Shown here in pieces: positions 55,715 through 64,000 of a DNA stretch of 64,000 nt. Positions within the stretch are counted from its first letter, which is position 1; every line of letters begins with the position of its first letter. Both the position numbers and the translations under genes were made by a program. The stretch comes from Leclercia sp. 29361. Lineage in GTDB: Bacteria > Pseudomonadota > Gammaproteobacteria > Enterobacterales > Enterobacteriaceae. The stretch is taken from contig NZ_CP049786.1 in assembly GCF_011290365.1 (NCBI RefSeq), positions 3,782,001 to 3,846,000 on the forward strand, read 5' to 3'. The notes under the pieces are model-generated. The model was not told where the DNA came from and made no database searches. It saw nothing but the letters and a program-made list of their open reading frames with translations.

Positions 55715-56245
55715 ATGGATAGTTCGTTTACGCCCATTGAACAAATGCTTAAATTTCGCGCCAGTCGCTATGCAGATTTCCCGTATCAGGAGATCCTGCT
55801 GACCCGTCTCTGCATGCACATGCAGGGAAAGCTGCTGGAAAATCGCAATAAAATGCTGAAAGCTCAAGGGATTAACGAGACGTTATTTATGGCGTTGATT
55901 ACGCTGGAGTCTCAGGAGAATCACAGCATCCAGCCTTCCGAGCTGAGCTGCGCCCTGGGTTCGTCTCGTACCAATGCAACCCGTATTGCCGATGAGCTGG
56001 AAAAACGCGGCTGGATTGAACGCCGTGAAAGCGACAACGACCGCCGTTGTCTGCATCTGCAACTGACCGACAAGGGTCACGAATTCCTGCGTGAGGTGCT
56101 TCCACCTCAGCACAACTGCCTGCATCAACTCTGGTCGTCTTTAAGTGGTACCGAGAAAGAGCAGCTCGAGCATATCACCCGTAAGCTTCTCACCCGTCTG
56201 GACCAGATGGATGAAGACGGCGCTGTTCTTGAGGCGCTGCGCTAA
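55715..56245 (+). CDS. emrR: EmrR (MprA) MarR-family repressor
   Basis: The 176-residue protein has a winged HTH (about 45-120) with [20 protein letters not shown] as recognition helix and [19 protein letters not shown] as wing. EmrR represses emrRAB and is released by uncouplers and other lipophilic compounds. The length and operon position equal E. coli. Confidence 0.96.
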   Translation: MDSSFTPIEQMLKFRASRYADFPYQEILLTRLCMHMQGKLLENRNKMLKAQGINETLFMALITLESQENHSIQPSELSCALGSSRTNATRIADELEKRGWIERRESDNDRRCLHLQLTDKGHEFLREVLPPQHNCLHQLWSSLSGTEKEQLEHITRKLLTRLDQMDEDGAVLEALR

Positions 56246-56290
56246 CGCGACGACACGCTCCAAAAATCCAGATTCATAAGAAAACCGACA

Positions 56291-56320
56291 GGCCAGCACA
56301 TAATAGTGCTGGCCTTTCTG
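56291..56320 (+). terminator. hairpin between emrR and emrA
   Basis: The perfect 9-bp stem GGCCAGCAC/GTGCTGGCC with a 6-nt loop is followed by TTTCTG. It may attenuate read-through from emrR into emrA. Confidence 0.65.
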
Positions 56321-56370
56321 ATAACAGGTCGGCTCAGCCGATGTGAAATAATAAGATCGTGGAGAAAATC

Positions 56371-57546
56371 ATGAGCGCAAATGCGGAGAACACAACCCCG
56401 CAGCAACCGGTCAACAAGAAGAAAGGCAAACGCAAGCGCGCCCTTCTGCTGCTGACCTTGCTCTTTATTATCATTGCCGTGGCATATGGGATCTATTGGT
56501 TTTTAGTACTGCGTCATAGTGAAGAGACGGATGACGCGTACGTGGCAGGGAACCAGGTTCAGATTATGGCGCAGGTGTCGGGCAGCGTGACGAAAGTCTG
56601 GGCTGACAATACCGACTTTGTGCAAAAAGGCGACGTGCTGGTGACGCTGGATCCAACCGACGCGCAGCAGGCGTTTGAAAAAGCGCAGACCGGGCTGGCC
56701 TCGAGCGTGCGTCAGACCCGTCAGCAGATGATCAACAGCAAGCAGCTGCAGGCCAACATCACCGTGCAGAAAACGGCTCTCGCCCAGGCGCAGAGTGACT
56801 TTAATCGCCGCGTTCCCCTCGGCACCGCCAACCTGATTGGCCGTGAAGAGTTGCAACACGCCCGCGATGCGGTCGCCAGCGCCCAGGCCCAGCTCGATGT
56901 CGCCATTCAGCAATACAACGCCAACCAGGCGGTGGTGCTGGACACGACTCTCGATCAACAGCCGGCGGTCAAACAGGCAGCGACTGAAGTGCGCAACGCC
57001 TGGCTGGCGCTGGAGCGAACCAAAATCGTCAGCCCGATGACTGGCTACGTTTCCCGTCGCTCGGTGCAGCCTGGCGCCCAGATCAGCACCTCAACCCCGC
57101 TGATGGCGGTCGTGCCGGCAACGAACCTGTGGGTGGATGCTAACTTCAAAGAGACGCAGCTGGCGCATATGCGTATTGGCCAGAGCGCCACGGTGGTCAG
57201 CGATATCTATGGCGACGAGGTGAAATACACCGGTAAAGTTGTCGGTCTGGATATGGGTACCGGCAGCGCCTTCTCTCTGCTGCCTGCGCAGAACGCCACC
57301 GGGAACTGGATCAAAGTGGTTCAGCGTCTGCCGGTGCGTATCGAGCTGGATGAGAAACAGCTGGCGGATCATCCGCTGCGTATTGGTCTCTCCACGCTGG
57401 TGACGGTCGATACCGCTAACCGCGACGGTCAGATGCTGGCGAACCAGGCGCGTTCTAACCCGGCTTACGAAAGTAATGCCCGCGAGATCAGCCTTGAGCC
57501 CGTGAATAAGCTGATCGATGAGATCGTGAAGGCGAACGCCGGTTAA
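56371..57546 (+). CDS. emrA: EmrA membrane-fusion protein
   Basis: The protein has 391 residues from ATG 56371 (GGAG 7 bp upstream), matching E. coli EmrA (390); an earlier in-frame GTG is the ribosome site region. One N-terminal membrane helix (about 30-50) is followed by a lipoyl/barrel-sandwich segment (DDAYVAGNQVQIMAQVSG), a coiled-coil hairpin and a beta-barrel. It links EmrB to TolC for efflux of hydrophobic drugs. Confidence 0.96.
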   Translation: MSANAENTTPQQPVNKKKGKRKRALLLLTLLFIIIAVAYGIYWFLVLRHSEETDDAYVAGNQVQIMAQVSGSVTKVWADNTDFVQKGDVLVTLDPTDAQQAFEKAQTGLASSVRQTRQQMINSKQLQANITVQKTALAQAQSDFNRRVPLGTANLIGREELQHARDAVASAQAQLDVAIQQYNANQAVVLDTTLDQQPAVKQAATEVRNAWLALERTKIVSPMTGYVSRRSVQPGAQISTSTPLMAVVPATNLWVDANFKETQLAHMRIGQSATVVSDIYGDEVKYTGKVVGLDMGTGSAFSLLPAQNATGNWIKVVQRLPVRIELDEKQLADHPLRIGLSTLVTVDTANRDGQMLANQARSNPAYESNAREISLEPVNKLIDEIVKANAG

Positions 57547-57562
57547 TCCAAAGGTGAGCGTT

Positions 57563-59110
57563 ATGCAGCAGCAAAAACCGCAAAAACCGTTGGAAGGGGC
57601 GCAACTGGTCATCATGACCATTGCGCTGTCGCTGGCGACCTTTATGCAGGTGCTGGACTCCACCATCGCCAACGTGGCGATCCCGACCATCGCCGGGAAC
57701 CTTGGCTCATCCCTGAGCCAGGGGACATGGGTCATCACCTCGTTCGGGGTGGCGAACGCTATCTCCATTCCGATCACCGGCTGGCTGGCAAAGCGCGTCG
57801 GGGAAGTGAAACTGTTCCTCTGGTCCACCATCGCCTTTGTGATCGCCTCCTGGGCGTGCGGGATGTCCAGCAGCCTGACCATGCTGATCTTCTTCCGCGT
57901 GATCCAGGGGATTGTTGCCGGGCCGCTGATCCCGCTGTCGCAGAGTCTGCTCCTTAACAACTATCCACCGGCCAAACGCTCTATCGCGCTGGCGCTCTGG
58001 TCGATGACGGTGATTGTCGCCCCGATCTGCGGCCCGATTCTGGGCGGCTATATCAGCGATAACTACCACTGGGGCTGGATCTTCTTTATCAACGTGCCGA
58101 TTGGCGCGGTGGTGGTGTTGCTGACCCTGCAGTCGCTGCGCGGTCGCGAAACCCGCACCGAGCAACGACGCATTGATGGCGTGGGGCTGGCGCTGCTGGT
58201 GTTGGGCATCGGCAGTCTGCAGATCATGCTCGACCGCGGGAAAGAGCTGGACTGGTTCGCCTCGCAGGAGATCATCGTCCTGACGGTGGTGGCGGTGGTG
58301 GCGCTAAGCTTCCTGATTGTCTGGGAGCTGACGGATGACAACCCGATAGTCGATCTGTCGCTATTCAAGTCGCGCAACTTCACCATAGGCTGCTTGTGTA
58401 TCAGCCTTGCCTACATGCTCTACTTCGGCGCCATTGTTCTGCTGCCGCAGCTATTGCAGGAGGTATATGGCTACACGGCCACCTGGGCGGGGCTGGCGTC
58501 GGCGCCGGTCGGGGTGATCCCGGTCCTGCTGTCGCCGATCATTGGTCGCTTCGCCCATAAGCTCGATATGCGTCGGCTGGTCACCTTCAGCTTCATTATG
58601 TATGCGGTGTGCTTCTACTGGCGTGCCTATACCTTCGAACCGGGCATGGACTTTGGTGCCTCCGCGTGGCCGCAGTTTATTCAGGGCTTTGCGGTGGCGT
58701 GCTTCTTTATGCCACTGACCACCATCACCCTTTCCGGCCTGCCGCCGGAACGGATGGCGGCGGCCTCCAGTCTGTCGAACTTTATGCGTACCCTGGCGGG
58801 CTCCATCGGAACCTCGATGACCACCACCATGTGGAGCAACCGCGAGTCGTTACACCATGCGCAGCTGACGGAGTCGGTGAACGTGTTCAATCCGCAGGCG
58901 CAGGAGGTGTACAGCCAGCTGCAGGGAATGGGCATGTCCGAGCAGCAGGCATCAGGCTGGATAGCACAGCAGATCACCGCGCAGGGGCTGATCATCTCGG
59001 CTAACGAGATCTTCTGGCTGTCGGCGGGCGTGTTCATCGTGCTACTGGGGCTGATCTGGTTAGCCAGACCGCCGTTCGGAGCGGGCGGTGGAGGCGGTGG
59101 CGCGCACTAA
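57563..59110 (+). CDS. emrB: EmrB MFS drug efflux pump
   Basis: The protein has 515 residues from ATG 57563 (AAGGTGAG upstream). It is a DHA2-type transporter with 14 membrane segments, motif LDSTIANVAIP in helix 1, GWLAKRVGEVKLF, and a Gly-rich C-terminus (GAGGGGGGAH). It uses the proton gradient to expel uncouplers and hydrophobic antibiotics with EmrA and TolC. Confidence 0.97.
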   Translation: MQQQKPQKPLEGAQLVIMTIALSLATFMQVLDSTIANVAIPTIAGNLGSSLSQGTWVITSFGVANAISIPITGWLAKRVGEVKLFLWSTIAFVIASWACGMSSSLTMLIFFRVIQGIVAGPLIPLSQSLLLNNYPPAKRSIALALWSMTVIVAPICGPILGGYISDNYHWGWIFFINVPIGAVVVLLTLQSLRGRETRTEQRRIDGVGLALLVLGIGSLQIMLDRGKELDWFASQEIIVLTVVAVVALSFLIVWELTDDNPIVDLSLFKSRNFTIGCLCISLAYMLYFGAIVLLPQLLQEVYGYTATWAGLASAPVGVIPVLLSPIIGRFAHKLDMRRLVTFSFIMYAVCFYWRAYTFEPGMDFGASAWPQFIQGFAVACFFMPLTTITLSGLPPERMAAASSLSNFMRTLAGSIGTSMTTTMWSNRESLHHAQLTESVNVFNPQAQEVYSQLQGMGMSEQQASGWIAQQITAQGLIISANEIFWLSAGVFIVLLGLIWLARPPFGAGGGGGGAH

Positions 59111-59122
59111 CCGCCTGAAAAG

Positions 59123-59154
59123 AAAAACGGATCTGCATGCAGATCCGTTTTTTT
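59123..59154. terminator. bidirectional terminator after emrB
   Basis: The 22-bp perfect palindrome at 59127-59148 (ACGGATCTGCA and its mirror) has A5 before and T7 after, making a strong terminator for both emrB and the convergent coiled-coil gene. Confidence 0.93.
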
Positions 59155-59170
59155 ATGGTCGCGATTACGA

Positions 59171-61597
59171 TTATTTAATACCGATAATTTTAATCGTGAT
59201 GATCGAGACCGTACCTGGCGGCACAAAGCCGGGGACGCCCGCTTCACCGTAAGCCTGCTTCGCCGGAATATGCAGTTTTGCCTCCCCGCCCAGACCCATC
59301 TTTTTCACCACCGTCTGGAACATTGGCGGGAGATCTTTCACCCGGCTGGCACGAACCTCTTTACTGGACATCACCTTACCGGTGCCCAGCACCTCACTAA
59401 GCTCGGTCATGATCTCATTCTGGCCAGTAATAAGTGGGGTCTGGCCCTGCTGGATAATCCGGTAGATTGCCCCCTCCGGCAGTCGCTTGGCACCCTTCTC
59501 ATTCGCCGCCTTAGCCATGATCGCTTTGCTCTGCTTTTCATTTTCGCTTTGCGTGGCGACAAACTGCTTTTTCTGAACCTGGTCCAGCGCGGTCAGCTCT
59601 TTCGACAGCACAGCTGGCGCCAGCTGCAGATTATTGTTCACCTTATCGTTAAAGCCCTGCATAAAGGCGTTGAGATCGAGCTTTTTCTTCAGCCCGTCCA
59701 GCTTAGCTTTTTCACGCCCTGCCGCATCGCCATACCAACTGCCAATGGCGTAGCTGGTCAGCGTATCTTTTGCCGCAGCCTTATCGATCTTCATCCGCTG
59801 CTTATCCGTACCCTCTTTTGCAGGTGCTGCCTGACTCGCCTTCAGCTTCTGGTTTTCGGCCGTCAGCGCTGCCAGAGAGGCGCTTTGCGTTTTCTGCTGC
59901 TCCTCAAGCGCTGCTTTTTGCGTTTGAAGCTGGGCCAGCTGTTTTTTCAGCTCCTCAGACGCTTTCCCGACGGTAGCCAGCTGAGTGGCCAGCGCACCGT
60001 TTTTGTCTTTCTCGCTGCCAGCGTTATTTTTCTGCACAGCCAACAGGGATTCCTGTAAAGCGATGACTTTTTTGGCGTCCTCGAGTTGGTTCTGCACAAT
60101 CTCAGACTTCACCTTTTCGCTGCTGACCTGTTTTTCCTGCTCGGCCAGCCGGGTTTCCAGAGTGGCTTTTTGCAGGTTTAACGCCGACAGCTGGGCTTTT
60201 AAGGCATCGACTTCCTTCACGGCGCCGGTGCTCTTGTCACTGCTGATTTTGAGGGTGGCGAGCTGTGCCTCCAGCGCTTTCTTCTGCGTCTGCAGGTCGG
60301 TCAGCTCTTTGGTCAGCGCGGCGCTTTTCTCATTGGCCGCTTTCAGCGCGGTTAGCTGACTATCCATAGCCTTTTTCTGCGCCTGAAGCTCAGTCAGCTC
60401 TTTAACCAGCTTCTCTTTATCGCTGTCGGCACTGCTCTTCTGTACGGCCAGCAGCGACTCCTTCGAGGCGATAACTTTTTTGGCGTCCTCAAGCTGGTTC
60501 TGCGCAATCTCAGACTTTGTCTTTTCGCTGCTGAACAATTTTTCCTGTTCGGCCAGCCGGGTTTCCAGAGTGGCTTTTTGCAGATTCAGCGTCGACAGCT
60601 GGGCTTTTAAGGCGTCGAGTTCTTTCGCTACGACGGTGCTCTTCTCGCTACTCGTTTTCAGGGTAGCGAGCTGGGCATCCAGCGCCTTTTTCTGCACCTG
60701 TAGATCGGTAAGTTCTTTGACCAGCTTCTCTTTGTCGCTTCCGGCGTTGTTCTTCTGCTCGGCCAGCAGCGAATCCTGCGAGGCAATGACTTTTTTGGCG
60801 ACCTCAAGCTGGCTCTGTGCAACCTCAGCCTTCGTCTTTTCGCTGCTGAACAATTTTTCCTGTTCGGCCAGCCGACTTTCAAGGTTAGCTTTTTGCAGGT
60901 TCAGCGCCGACAGCTGGTTTTTTAGGGCGTCGAGTTCTTTCGCTGCGACGCTGCTCTTTTCGCTGCTCGTTTTCAGCGTAGCGAGCTGAGTATCCAGCGC
61001 GTTCTTCTGTGCCTGCAGCTCGTTTAACGCTTTAGTCAGGGCCGCGCGCTGTGCGTTGGCGTTATTCAGTTGCTCCGCCAGCTCGGCGTTTTTTTGTTGA
61101 TCGACGCCAGTGGATTTCGGCAGCGTCGCGATGAGGCTTTCAACGGCAAGTTTTTGCGCACTGCCATCCGGCTGTGATTTAAGCCGGGCGAGTACCTGCT
61201 CTTTTTCCGCGACGCGCTCTTTCTCGTGGGCGACGGCTTGCTCCAGCTGCGCCTTTTCACGTTCTACCGTACTTAGCTGTTTGTCTAATCCGGTGATGGT
61301 GGCATTGGCCTGGCGAAGCGCCTCGGTGAGGCGGGAAAGTTTAGCCTGGTCCACGACGACGGCCTTGTCGTTTTTACCGGGCACGGCACGGGCTGCAGGA
61401 CGAACAGGCTTTTTAGCCTGCGGTGCCGCGTCCGGGGGATTAGGAGTGGTATTTGGGGCACTAAAAGGATTGGTTGAATCGTTGCCGATAATCTTTTCGT
61501 TACTTAAACGTTCTAACAAATCCGTTCCGGCTGAAAACGCTTTTCCGCCCGATAATAATAATCCGCAGTACAATGCTGCGCTGAAGTATTTATTCAT
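59171..61597 (-). CDS. long coiled-coil protein with degenerate FKBP C-terminus
   Basis: This 808-residue protein has a Sec signal peptide (cleavage near GKAFSAG), a short Pro/Ala-rich linker, and about 480 residues of coiled coil (110-600) made of three repeats of about 105 residues (each with LAEQEK and KKVIA). The last 200 residues resemble an FKBP_N dimerisation domain (YAIGSWYGD then LNAFMQGF) and an FKBP domain ending HIPAKQAYGEAGVPGFVPPG. The usual catalytic YTG and FDSS segments are absent, so prolyl isomerase activity is doubtful. It is probably periplasmic and elongated. It overlaps the lipoprotein gene by 4 bp (ATGA). Not part of the E. coli locus. Confidence 0.85.
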   Translation of the reverse strand: MNKYFSAALYCGLLLSGGKAFSAGTDLLERLSNEKIIGNDSTNPFSAPNTTPNPPDAAPQAKKPVRPAARAVPGKNDKAVVVDQAKLSRLTEALRQANATITGLDKQLSTVEREKAQLEQAVAHEKERVAEKEQVLARLKSQPDGSAQKLAVESLIATLPKSTGVDQQKNAELAEQLNNANAQRAALTKALNELQAQKNALDTQLATLKTSSEKSSVAAKELDALKNQLSALNLQKANLESRLAEQEKLFSSEKTKAEVAQSQLEVAKKVIASQDSLLAEQKNNAGSDKEKLVKELTDLQVQKKALDAQLATLKTSSEKSTVVAKELDALKAQLSTLNLQKATLETRLAEQEKLFSSEKTKSEIAQNQLEDAKKVIASKESLLAVQKSSADSDKEKLVKELTELQAQKKAMDSQLTALKAANEKSAALTKELTDLQTQKKALEAQLATLKISSDKSTGAVKEVDALKAQLSALNLQKATLETRLAEQEKQVSSEKVKSEIVQNQLEDAKKVIALQESLLAVQKNNAGSEKDKNGALATQLATVGKASEELKKQLAQLQTQKAALEEQQKTQSASLAALTAENQKLKASQAAPAKEGTDKQRMKIDKAAAKDTLTSYAIGSWYGDAAGREKAKLDGLKKKLDLNAFMQGFNDKVNNNLQLAPAVLSKELTALDQVQKKQFVATQSENEKQSKAIMAKAANEKGAKRLPEGAIYRIIQQGQTPLITGQNEIMTELSEVLGTGKVMSSKEVRASRVKDLPPMFQTVVKKMGLGGEAKLHIPAKQAYGEAGVPGFVPPGTVSIITIKIIGIK

Positions 61598-61962
61598 AAC
61601 TGATTCATTTCATTGGCACGGTTCATCATGTTGGTATAAACCGTATTACGAATCCTGACGCATACCAGCGACAGTTTTTTATTTATTTCGGTGAGCATAA
61701 CTTCAGAAGCGTTACCATCAACCAGAGCTTTATTCGATTCGTAAATTTTATAGTTTTTATTAATATTATCGAACTGCTTACGATAGGACTCATAGGCCGC
61801 CGGGTCGAGCTTTTGCAGTGCAGAGAACTCCTGATAGCACTGCACCTCCTGCTTGCGTTCAGCCGGGGCTTTGGCGATAGGCGGTGTTACTGGCTTAGAG
61901 CTGCAGGCGGACAGGAGAAAGGCGGAAAAAAGAATCGCGGTGCCAGCAAAATAAACTTTCAT
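61594..61962 (-). CDS. small lipoprotein partner of the coiled-coil protein
   Basis: The 122-residue protein has a lipoprotein signal with lipobox LLSAC (Cys20; the +2 residue is Ser, favouring the outer membrane) and a helical mature part with two cysteines (CYQEF and LVCVR). I do not recognise the family. It is translated just before the 808-residue protein with an ATGA overlap, so the two probably act together at the envelope. Confidence 0.82.
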   Translation of the reverse strand: MKVYFAGTAILFSAFLLSACSSKPVTPPIAKAPAERKQEVQCYQEFSALQKLDPAAYESYRKQFDNINKNYKIYESNKALVDGNASEVMLTEINKKLSLVCVRIRNTVYTNMMNRANEMNQL

Positions 61963-62150
61963 AAATCCCTCTGAATTATTATCTATTCCATGAAATATTC
62001 GCGCATCAATAATTACAGTGAATGAGCGTCAATCTATCATCCATAGATATAATATATATAAATAACTACCATGCGTTGTTTGCATAATAAAGAGAAAGAG
62101 AGGGATTCACAACGAGAGATGGGCTTTTAGGAATTTATAAAGAAACTAAT

Positions 62151-62186
62151 ATTACCCGGCACACTTCTTGCGGAGGGCCGGGTAAT
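62151..62186 (-). terminator. luxS terminator hairpin
   Basis: A perfect 10-bp stem, ATTACCCGGC/GCCGGGTAAT, with a 16-nt loop lies directly after the luxS stop. The T-run is weak (ATTAGTTTCTT read leftward). Confidence 0.65.
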
Positions 62187-62189
62187 TTG

Positions 62190-62705
62190 CTAGATGTGCA
62201 GTTCCTGCAGCTTATCTTTTGGCAGCGCCAGTTCTTCATTGCTGTTAACGCGAACGTCACGCTCAAGAATATGACGTGCAATCTCCTGGGCTTCTTCCAG
62301 AGAGTGCATCTGATAAGTACCGCACTGGTAAACGTTCAGCTCCGGGATCTGGTTCTGCTCTTTTACTTTCAGTACGTCTTCCATTGCCGCTTTCCACGCA
62401 TCTGCGACGCGTTTCTCTTCCGGCACGCCGATCAGGCTCATGTAGAAACCGGTACGGCAGCCCATTGGGGAGATATCGATGATCTCAACGCCGTTACCGT
62501 TCAGGTGATCGCGCATGAAACCGGCAAACAGGTGCTCCAGAGTGTGGATGCCTTTTTCGGGCATCACTTCCTGGTTGGGTACGCAGAAACGCAGATCGAA
62601 GACAGTGATCGTGTCGCCGTGCGGGGTATGCATGGTCTTCGCAACGCGTACAGCAGGTGCTTCCATACGGGTATGGTCGACGGTAAAGCTATCTAATAAC
62701 GGCAT
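62190..62705 (-). CDS. luxS: LuxS S-ribosylhomocysteine lyase
   Basis: The 171-residue protein has the metal motif HTLEH (His54, His58) with the third ligand in YQCGTYQ, and the catalytic cysteine in MGCRTGFYM. It makes homocysteine and DPD, the precursor of autoinducer 2. Length and place beside gshA equal E. coli. Confidence 0.97.
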   Translation of the reverse strand: MPLLDSFTVDHTRMEAPAVRVAKTMHTPHGDTITVFDLRFCVPNQEVMPEKGIHTLEHLFAGFMRDHLNGNGVEIIDISPMGCRTGFYMSLIGVPEEKRVADAWKAAMEDVLKVKEQNQIPELNVYQCGTYQMHSLEEAQEIARHILERDVRVNSNEELALPKDKLQELHI

Positions 62706-62742
62706 ACGTCACCTCCGATAGTGATTTTTTTTTAAAAAAAAT

Positions 62743-62769
62743 GAACTCTTCTTTTCAACGCGAGTCTGA
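62743..62769 (+). promoter_or_regulatory. sigma-E promoter of micA
   Basis: The -35 GAACTC and -10 TCTGA have a 16-bp spacer and lie 6 bp before the first base of MicA, as in E. coli. It responds to outer-membrane stress. Confidence 0.88.
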
Positions 62770-62775
62770 ATATAT

Positions 62776-62849
62776 GAAAGACGCGCATTTGTTATCATCA
62801 TCCCTGTTCTTCAGAGATGTTATTTTGGCCACAGAGATGTGGCCTTTTT
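62776..62849 (+). ncRNA. micA: MicA small RNA
   Basis: The sequence begins GAAAGACGCGCATTTGTTAT and is nearly identical to E. coli MicA at its 5' seed, with the terminator stem GGCCAC/GTGGCC and T5 at the end. It is antisense to the luxS-gshA strand in their gap. MicA is Hfq-dependent and represses ompA and other outer-membrane protein mRNAs. Confidence 0.96.
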
Positions 62850-62857
62850 CTTTTCTG

Positions 62858-64000
62858 TCAGGCCTGTTTCGCCAGAAACGCTGCAAACGACTCAGTGTCC
62901 GCCGCTTCAATCTCACTCTGACGCACCACAGACGCATCGCGCTCCGTAGCAAACTCGGCTTCGCTTAACACTTCCAGCGGCTCCTGCTGCAGCATATCGC
63001 GATACTCCGCCGCCAGCGCACGACCGGTGCCACCAATCCCCTGATCAATCATAGAACGCAGAATACGCGCCGAGAATGTCAGCTCTGGATTATCAAAGCT
63101 TTCGACCAGCTGGTCGCAAACCTGCTGATACGCTTCGCCACCGTACACGCTGTCCAGGGTGTGGGCAACGCGCTTCAGATCGCGGAACAGATCTTTACCC
63201 ACCTGCTGCAACGGGAACTGCGCCGTCTGACACCCCATACCCAGCGTCAGGCCAGGCTTGCGCCCTTCCAGGATCACCCGGTTCCAGTTGGTGCGGGTGC
63301 AAAGCAGTTCGTCAGCGCTCATCTCCTGCGCATCGGCCAGCACGCACCAGACCATAAACAGATCGAGGAAGCGTACCTGCTGCTCATCAACACCAATCGG
63401 TGAGAACGGGTTGATATCCAGGGAACGCACTTCGATGTACTCAATGCCGCCGCGCTGCAGGGCATCTGACGGCGTCTCGCCGCTGCGAGTAACACGTTTT
63501 GGACGGATCGGCGCATACAGTTCGTTTTCGATCTGTAAAACGTTGGTATTGATTTGCAGGCGTTTGCCGTCTTTCTCAAGCCCGATTTCGTCGTACGCTT
63601 CCGATGGCGTTTTGATCGCCCGCTTCAATCCTGCCACATACTCGTGCAATTCGTTAAACGTAATTCCGAGATTGCTTTGCGACTTATTGGTATAACCGAG
63701 ATCGCTGAGACGCAGAGAGGTGGCGTACGGCAGGTAATACATCCCGCAGTCGGTCTTCTCAAACGGCAGCGTGGTCGGTTTGCCCTGCAGGAAAGAGGAG
63801 CAAATCGCTGGTGACGCACCGAACAGATACGGAATGACCCAGCCAAAGCGATAGTAATTACGGATCAGGCGGAAATAGCCCGCCGAGATCGCCTCTTTAT
63901 CGGTCTCGCCGCACTTCGCCTGCCAGAATGCCATCGGCAGCGAGAAGTTATAGTGCACGCCAGAGATCGTCTGCATCAGCGCGCCGTAGCGGTTTTTCAG
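62858..64000 (-). CDS. gshA: GshA glutamate-cysteine ligase (partial)
   Basis: The C-terminal 380 residues are visible; the N-terminus is beyond the right edge. In the seen part, [55 protein letters not shown] and [19 protein letters not shown] are typical of the proteobacterial enzyme. It makes gamma-glutamylcysteine, the first step of glutathione synthesis. The frame is open to position 64000; the apparent Met at 63976 is internal. Confidence 0.96.
   Translation of the reverse strand: MKNRYGALMQTISGVHYNFSLPMAFWQAKCGETDKEAISAGYFRLIRNYYRFGWVIPYLFGASPAICSSFLQGKPTTLPFEKTDCGMYYLPYATSLRLSDLGYTNKSQSNLGITFNELHEYVAGLKRAIKTPSEAYDEIGLEKDGKRLQINTNVLQIENELYAPIRPKRVTRSGETPSDALQRGGIEYIEVRSLDINPFSPIGVDEQQVRFLDLFMVWCVLADAQEMSADELLCTRTNWNRVILEGRKPGLTLGMGCQTAQFPLQQVGKDLFRDLKRVAHTLDSVYGGEAYQQVCDQLVESFDNPELTFSARILRSMIDQGIGGTGRALAAEYRDMLQQEPLEVLSEAEFATERDASVVRQSEIEAADTESFAAFLAKQA

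Overview
The window is chromosomal DNA of an enterobacterium, most like the Enterobacter/Lelliottia/Leclercia group. Gene order from yqaE to gshA follows the E. coli backbone: yqaE, stpA, alaE, ygaC, ygaM, nrdHIEF, then further on the hyc/hyp/fhlA block, proVWX, a ygaY-type MFS gene, emrRAB, luxS, micA and gshA. The proteins are close in sequence to the E. coli ones. The genus is inferred, not proven. Most of the DNA is GC-rich; 31.5-36.0 kb and 17.4-21.4 kb are visibly AT-richer.

Region 1 (1-8577) is a leftward catabolic operon with a divergent LysR regulator: ankyrin protein, FdrA-like protein, DUF1116 (YlbE-like) protein, NCS2-type permease, carbamate kinase and a Tat-exported amidohydrolase cut by the window edge. 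It resembles the E. coli oxamate carbamoyltransferase locus (fdrA-ylbE-ylbF plus carbamate kinase) but shows no YlbF, and has an exported hydrolase and an ankyrin protein instead. I infer that a cyclic amide or ureide is opened, imported and phosphorolysed to carbamoyl phosphate, yielding ATP. The substrate is unknown.

Region 2 (8574-15407) holds yqaE, a yodC-like gene, stpA, alaE, ygaC, ygaM and the class Ib ribonucleotide reductase operon nrdHIEF with two NrdR-box-like sites. Region 3 (15422-21759) holds an aldo-keto reductase with a divergent LysR gene, a c-di-GMP phosphodiesterase/cyclase pair and a cspA-type gene.

Region 4 (22185-50407) is an almost complete formate hydrogenlyase module: selenocysteine fdhF, a nickel permease, hypF, a cysteine paralogue of fdhF, hydN, then hycI to hycA leftward, hypABCDE rightward and fhlA. 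Sigma-54 promoters and candidate FhlA sites are visible. The module is interrupted at about 30.6-36.5 kb, where E. coli carries the asc genes, by an AT-rich island. The island holds a retron (inverted-repeat-flanked msr-msd plus an RT-TOPRIM fusion), a DUF3800 protein, a PD-(D/E)xK nuclease-like protein, small phage-like ORFs and a TolA-C-like lipoprotein.

Region 5 (50652-64000) holds proU, the MFS gene, emrRAB, an unusual pair inserted between emrB and luxS (a lipoprotein and an 808-residue coiled-coil protein with a degenerate FKBP end), luxS, the sRNA MicA with its sigma-E promoter, and the 3' part of gshA.

The best candidates for little-described biology are the carbamoyl cluster, the retron island and the coiled-coil/FKBP-lipoprotein pair.
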